Origin: Terriglobus saanensis SP1PR4
GTDB taxonomy: Bacteria > Acidobacteriota > Terriglobia > Terriglobales > Acidobacteriaceae
DNA: 64,000 nt
Assembly: GCF_000179915.2 (NCBI RefSeq)
Contig: NC_014963.1
Location: 1,736,001 to 1,800,000 of the forward strand
Direction: 5' to 3'
Below, piece after piece: positions 60,227 to 64,000 of this stretch; position 1 is the stretch's first letter; every line of letters begins with the position of its first letter. The notes beneath the pieces were generated by a model. That model made no database searches. It was not told the DNA's origin and saw only the letters and a program-made list of their open reading frames with translations. The position numbers were made by a program, and so were the translations under genes.

Positions 60227-62287
60227 TTATTTGCGGAGGTCGCGGACGTTGGTGACCTCAGCGTTGAAGAGCTTCTGCGCCTGCTGGACGGTGGGGTGGT
60301 TCATGGCGAGGGACTGCACGGATCCTTCGCGGGCCGGTTTTGCTTTCTTTTCAGAGAGTTTGACGGCAGGGTCTGCGGGAAGGATGACCAAGCGCAGATC
60401 GGTGGCGTCTTTTGCCCGCAAAGCGCCCTTGATGATCTGCTCGGTTTCGGCGCGAACGAGGAGTTTAAGAGTGGCCGGGTTGATGTCGGTCTGGATTCGA
60501 AGCTCGCCGTTGGCAATGACCCAGTCGGCGTCTTCCAGGCGCTCTGCGGCGGAGGTCTGGCCTTTGGCGGCAAAGAGGGCTTCGAGTGCGGCGCTGCGAA
60601 GCTGGTCGGCCTCACCGCCCACCTCGGACTTCGGCTGGCTCTCGGGATCGGCAGGCGGGAGTTCGGTGATCGCTGGCGTCTCCACGGCGTGAATCGTTGA
60701 GGCAGCGGTGGGTTCAGGAGCGGGTTCGGGCTCTGGGATGGGAACCGGCTCAGGCACTATGGCGGGTTCGGCGCCGACGATAGTGATGGGCGCTTCGGCT
60801 ACCGCCAGCGCTCCTTCGGTACGGGGTGGCCTCGGCTGCGTCGTGGAGGCGCTTGGGGTTTTGCGCGCACTGTCGTTTCCGAAGGGCGAGATACTCTGCG
60901 GAGCTACCGTGGCGCGGGGAGGAGAAGCAGATCTCTCCACTTCGCTTCGCTCCGGTCGAGATGACGAAGGGTCCGCTTCGTTTCGCTCTGGTCGGGATGA
61001 CGAGGGAATAGTGGGTGGTACGGGTGGCGGAGTTTGCGGATGTGGCGGCGCGGGCGCTGGGGCGGAGACCGATGCGGCTGCTCTTGGAGTCGGTCTTGGG
61101 GTGCTGGCCCCGGTGGGGAAGGCGCTGAGGAGTTCTTCCAGAGGGAGCAGGCGCTGCAGGTGCACGAGTTTCAAGAGACCGAGTTCGAGATGGAAGCGCT
61201 GTTCCTGCCGGAACCCGAGATCGTCGAAGGTGCGGAGCATCATCTGCAGGAAGCGAGTGAGCTCTTCTTCCGTGAAGAGCATGGCCGAGCGGGCGGCGCG
61301 TTTGCGCTCTTCCGGCGAGATCTGGAGCAAGTCGGAGTTGGCGTTGTCCGGTGTGAGGTTGGCGATTTTGGCCATGACCGTGTTGCGGAGGTAGCGGACG
61401 AAGTGGCGCGCGAGTTGCGCGGGCGAGTTGCCGGCGTCGAGAAGGCGAGCGGCAATCGTCAAGACTTCCGCGGACTGGTTCTGCGAGACGGCTTCGAGGA
61501 TTTGCTCGAAGACGGTGTTCGGTACGGCTCCCATGAGATCGCGAATCTGTGTGGCGTCCAAGGCGGGCTTGCCATCGACCGTCGGAGCCGAGGCGATGGC
61601 CTGGTCCATAATGGAGAGCGCGTCGCGCATGGAGCCGTCACCGGCTTCGGCCAGAAGGGCGAGCGCAGCCTCGTCGGCAATGATCCCTTCTTTGGTCGCG
61701 ATGCCGCTGAGCTCGGTGATGATGTCGTCAAGCTTGACGGCGTGAAAGCTGAAGTGCTGGCAGCGTGAGCGGATGGTCTGCGGGATGTTCTCCGGTTCGG
61801 TGGTCGCCATCATGAAGACGATGTGGTCTGGCGGTTCTTCCAACGTTTTCAGGAGGGCATTGAAAGCCGCGTCCGTGATCTGGTGGGCTTCGTCGAGGAT
61901 GATGATCTTGAACTTGTCACGCGAGGGGCGGTAGCGGGCGGCGTCACGGAGTTCGCGGATCTCGTCGATACCGCGGTTGGTGGCGGCGTCGATCTCAAGG
62001 ACGTCGACGGCGTTGCCCTGGCGGATTTCGACGCAGGAGTCGCAGATGAGGCAGGGTTCGGCCGTGGGGCGCTCCGGGCTGCCGATGGGGTACTGGCAGT
62101 TGAGGGCGGAGGCGAGGATGCGGGCGATGGTGGTTTTGCCGATGCCACGGTGGCCCGAAAAGATATAGCCGTGCGCAATGCGTTGCTGGTTGAGGGCGTT
62201 TTCCAGCGTCCGTGTGACGTGGTCCTGACCGGCTACGTCGGAGAAGAGAAGAGGGCGGTATTTGCGGGCTAGAACCTGATAGGCCAT
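60227..62287 (-). CDS. dnaX: DNA polymerase III subunit gamma/tau
   Basis: A 686-residue clamp-loader ATPase. MAYQVLARKYRPLLFSDVAGQ is the classic start; Walker A is GHRGIGKTT (45-53), zinc cysteines are Cys64, 79, 82 and 85, and IIILDEAHQITDAAFNALLK is Walker B. Residues about 380-570 are a disordered Pro/Ala/Ser/Glu-rich linker before the tau-type C terminus. Within it two successive SSSRPERNE/SSSRPERSE units (about 427-453) are encoded by a dispersed repeat. The frame extends 100 codons upstream through REP-like units but that is not coding. No strong ribosome site is seen before ATG 62287. Confidence 0.95.
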   Translation of the reverse strand: MAYQVLARKYRPLLFSDVAGQDHVTRTLENALNQQRIAHGYIFSGHRGIGKTTIARILASALNCQYPIGSPERPTAEPCLICDSCVEIRQGNAVDVLEIDAATNRGIDEIRELRDAARYRPSRDKFKIIILDEAHQITDAAFNALLKTLEEPPDHIVFMMATTEPENIPQTIRSRCQHFSFHAVKLDDIITELSGIATKEGIIADEAALALLAEAGDGSMRDALSIMDQAIASAPTVDGKPALDATQIRDLMGAVPNTVFEQILEAVSQNQSAEVLTIAARLLDAGNSPAQLARHFVRYLRNTVMAKIANLTPDNANSDLLQISPEERKRAARSAMLFTEEELTRFLQMMLRTFDDLGFRQEQRFHLELGLLKLVHLQRLLPLEELLSAFPTGASTPRPTPRAAASVSAPAPAPPHPQTPPPVPPTIPSSSRPERNEADPSSSRPERSEVERSASPPRATVAPQSISPFGNDSARKTPSASTTQPRPPRTEGALAVAEAPITIVGAEPAIVPEPVPIPEPEPAPEPTAASTIHAVETPAITELPPADPESQPKSEVGGEADQLRSAALEALFAAKGQTSAAERLEDADWVIANGELRIQTDINPATLKLLVRAETEQIIKGALRAKDATDLRLVILPADPAVKLSEKKAKPAREGSVQSLAMNHPTVQQAQKLFNAEVTNVRDLRK
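60928..61006 (-). repeat. Two tandem type-C repeat units inside dnaX
   Basis: On the coding strand GTCATCCCGACCAGAGCG and GTCATCTCGACCGGAGCG begin two units, the second ending GTGGAGAGATCTG. They are related to the intergenic units at 23367 and 27178. Translation gives SSSRPERNEADP and SSSRPERSEVERS. Confidence 0.7.
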
Positions 62288-62401
62288 CAAGGTTGATTTT
62301 ACTCGTCTGGGTGGGGGAGGAAGTGGGGACTGTTTTTGCACATGTCTTGGGCTGCGACTGGTCCGGTCGAGCTGCGCTCGAACGATGCGCTTCGCGCATA
62401 A

Positions 62402-62438
62402 CCCACACATCGCAAAGAACGCGATGTATGGGGCACCC
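62402..62438 (-). repeat. Type-B REP-like hairpin repeat, single unit
   Basis: The reverse strand reads GGGTGCCCCATACATCGCG, TTCTT, TGCGATGTGTGGG. Arms CCCATACATCGC / GCGATGTGTGGG form a 12-base hairpin with one G-T pair. It shares the GTGCCCCA head with type A. Confidence 0.65.
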
Positions 62439-62458
62439 TGTACTGGTTTCCTGAAGAG

Positions 62459-62518
62459 TCCGGTTTGTGCGCTCTGCTCGACCCACCCTTTCGCAAAAAG
62501 CGCGAAAGAATGGGGCAC
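62459..62518 (-). repeat. Type-A REP-like hairpin repeat (dnaX/MFS gap)
   Basis: The reverse strand reads GTGCCCCATTCTTTCGCGC, TTTTTGCGAAAGGGTGGG, then TCGAGCAGAGCGCACAAACC. It lies next to a type-B unit in the gap between divergent genes. Confidence 0.72.
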
Positions 62519-62576
62519 AAGTGATCTCCTTTGGTTCTTGCTGGCGTGAAGCGGGGAAGGATGCGATATTCGAGCG

Positions 62577-63812
62577 ATGATCGCCATGGAAGAGAAAGTT
62601 GAGAAGCGGACGCCGCTCTGGCTGTATGGTCTGCTGGATGTGCCTTATGGCGTGGTGACGACGGGGCTTCTCTCTACTTCGTTGTCCTTTCTTCTACGGC
62701 GATCCGGGATGGGTGTCGGTGACATCGCCAATACGGTGGCGCTGCTGAATCTGCCGATCACCTTTTATTACCTCTACGCGCCGATTGTGGATTTCTTCTT
62801 TCGGCGCAAGATCTGGGCGGCGCTGGTGGGGTGCGGCGCGGGGTTGTTTGCGGGTGTAGGTCTATGGCGTCTGCAATCGCATCCGCGCCAGGCCGTGGTG
62901 CTGATCTTTCTGGGGAGCGCGCTGGCGACGATGGTGAGCGCGGCGAGTGGCGGCATGATGGCGGCCCTGCTGACGAAGGCGGAGAAGGCCAACGTCGGAG
63001 GGTGGATCCAGGGTGGCAATCTGGGTGTGGGATCGCTGGTGGGCGGTCTACTGCTCTGGCTGGCAGCGACGCATGGGAACGGTCTTCTGGGGGCGGTGAT
63101 TCTGGCGACGTGCGTTCCGCCCGCGCTTTCTGCCCTGCTGGTGCGAGAGCCACATCGGGAAAAAACAGGAGACAAGCTCGGCGCGACCTTTGTGGACATG
63201 GGACGGGAGATGGCGCGGACGTTCTTCAGTTGGAAGAACGCGCCGGGGCTTCTGGTTCTGGTCTCGCCGATTGGAACAGGTGCGATGCAGCAGCTGATGG
63301 GCGGTCTGACGCAGGAGTATCACGCGTCGTCCACGCAACTGGCCTTTGCGAATGGCTGGGGCGGCGGTGTGTTGACGGCGATTGGGTCGCTCTGCGCGAT
63401 TCTCTGGCCGGTGCATCTGAACCGGATGATTCCGTACGTGGGGGCGGCGGTTTTTTACGCTGCGGTGACGGGTGCGGTGGCGATTGCGCCGATGCAGGCG
63501 TCCACGCTGATTGTGGGATTGCTGCTCTCCAACTTTGCCACTGGTTTTGCCTATGGTTGTTACACCGGGCTTGTACTGCAAACGCTGGGCGAGGGCGGAA
63601 AGAGGCAGAGCACCAAGTACACACTGATCAACGCGATCGGCAATTTTCCCATTGTGTACATGGCCTGGCTGTGCGGGCGGGTGGCGGTGCACTTCGGGCC
63701 GATTCTGGGGCCTCGGTCGATTGCGGGGTTCGATGCGGCGATGAACCTGGCGGTGGTGGTGCTGTTTTCTGTCTGGTGGATGGCATGGGGAAGAAGGAGA
63801 GCGGTGGCTTAG
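62577..63812 (+). CDS. MFS transporter, AmpG-like/unclassified
   Basis: A 411-residue protein with 12 hydrophobic helices. The start LWLYGLLDVPYGVVTTGLLSTSLSFLLRRSGM and the short loop between helices 2 and 3 with YAPIVDFFFRRKIW resemble AmpG-type and related MFS permeases. The middle loop (REPHREKTGDKLGATFVDM) separates the two halves. Substrate unknown. ATG 62577 or 62586 may be used. Its stop overlaps the last codon of the convergent gene. Confidence 0.82.
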   Translation: MIAMEEKVEKRTPLWLYGLLDVPYGVVTTGLLSTSLSFLLRRSGMGVGDIANTVALLNLPITFYYLYAPIVDFFFRRKIWAALVGCGAGLFAGVGLWRLQSHPRQAVVLIFLGSALATMVSAASGGMMAALLTKAEKANVGGWIQGGNLGVGSLVGGLLLWLAATHGNGLLGAVILATCVPPALSALLVREPHREKTGDKLGATFVDMGREMARTFFSWKNAPGLLVLVSPIGTGAMQQLMGGLTQEYHASSTQLAFANGWGGGVLTAIGSLCAILWPVHLNRMIPYVGAAVFYAAVTGAVAIAPMQASTLIVGLLLSNFATGFAYGCYTGLVLQTLGEGGKRQSTKYTLINAIGNFPIVYMAWLCGRVAVHFGPILGPRSIAGFDAAMNLAVVVLFSVWWMAWGRRRAVA

Positions 63813-64000
63813 ACCTTATTCTTTTTGTACGGGACAGAATAAGCCGCCAGCAATCCCCGAAATTCTTCTTGCTCAGAAGGACTCAGAGCGTGCTTTGGAA
63901 TCGGATGAAAAGTATATCCCTTCAGCAGGATCCAGATTGTTTTTCCTTCGACATATCCTTCGAAGGCAACCCAGGGAATACGCCCTTCGCTGGCGTTGGG
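63809..64000 (-). CDS. YcxB-like protein, C-terminal fragment
   Basis: A frame open from the right edge to a TAA at 63809-63811 encodes 63 residues: IPWVAFEGYVEGKTIWILL, GYTFHPIPKHALSPSEQEEF and a short basic tail. The W-x-x-F...F-x-x-P-K-x-A-L...EEF-x-x-L pattern is typical of the C-terminal end of YcxB-family membrane proteins. The start lies outside the window. It overlaps the end of the MFS gene by four bases. Confidence 0.65.
   Translation of the reverse strand, partial: PNASEGRIPWVAFEGYVEGKTIWILLKGYTFHPIPKHALSPSEQEEFRGLLAAYSVPYKKNKV

Noticed and set aside
62288-62587. 100-codon N-terminal extension of dnaX
   Set aside because: It is translated from REP-like repeats (for example the ALFAKGWVEQSAQTG stretch) and has no DnaX similarity.

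Overview
The window looks like part of a chromosome from an Acidobacteriota of the Terriglobia/Acidobacteriaceae type (relatives of Terriglobus, Granulicella, Edaphobacter). This rests on lineage-typical families: a PadR regulator paired with a ~900-residue duplicated orphan permease (ADOP), a TIGR03435-type secreted protein, a VWFA-related acidobacterial protein, a CarboxypepD_reg-type TonB receptor, and GC-rich genes packed in translationally coupled operons. No phage, transposase or CRISPR array is visible. The window opens inside a sugar transporter and closes inside a YcxB-like gene.

Layout. 1-4.7 kb: sugar-porter remnant, msrB-msrA methionine sulfoxide repair, padR-ADOP. 4.7-12.9 kb: a metal-uptake neighbourhood on the minus strand, with an FTR1 permease fused to an FtrD-like domain followed by two FtsX-type permeases and an ATPase, two tandem tRNA-Arg genes, and a TonB receptor facing an MntR/DtxR-type regulator across two palindromic boxes. 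12.9-15.2 kb: galK-galT with a strong terminator. 15.2-27.2 kb: L-rhamnose use, with rhaT, lutABC, rhaI, a hybrid regulator, a fused aldolase/dehydrogenase (RhaEW) and rhaB. Together these can carry L-rhamnose to DHAP and pyruvate. A small membrane protein/XRE operon with its own twin operators sits inside this block.

27.3-39.4 kb is the most unusual region. rfbG, rfbF and rfbH make a CDP-3,6-dideoxy-4-ketohexose. A tightly coupled run then adds an HpcH/HpaI-type aldolase, an SDR, a 3-dehydroquinate-synthase-like cyclase, a thiamine-diphosphate enzyme, an NAD-dependent sugar epimerase/reductase, a GtrB-like glycosyltransferase, a GtrA-like flippase and a secreted esterase. This resembles yersiniose (branched 3,6-dideoxy sugar) logic with two extra carbon-carbon-bond enzymes; the final sugar is unknown.

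39.4-64 kb is mostly housekeeping: a LolC/E-type permease, the VWFA protein, a six-gene ccmF/ccmH-htpX operon, a response regulator, an SSS symporter, a Ser/Thr kinase with TPRs, an ECF sigma factor with a probable target promoter, eno-gpmI, a VOC protein, recR-ybaB-dnaX, and an MFS transporter.

Three families of short dispersed repeats run through the window: hairpin REP-like units beginning GTGCCCCA, mostly in gaps between convergent genes; a GTCATCCC...GGAGGATCTG unit; and a GTCAGCGA-type microsatellite. Members of the last two appear to have been captured in frame inside dnaX and rhaB.
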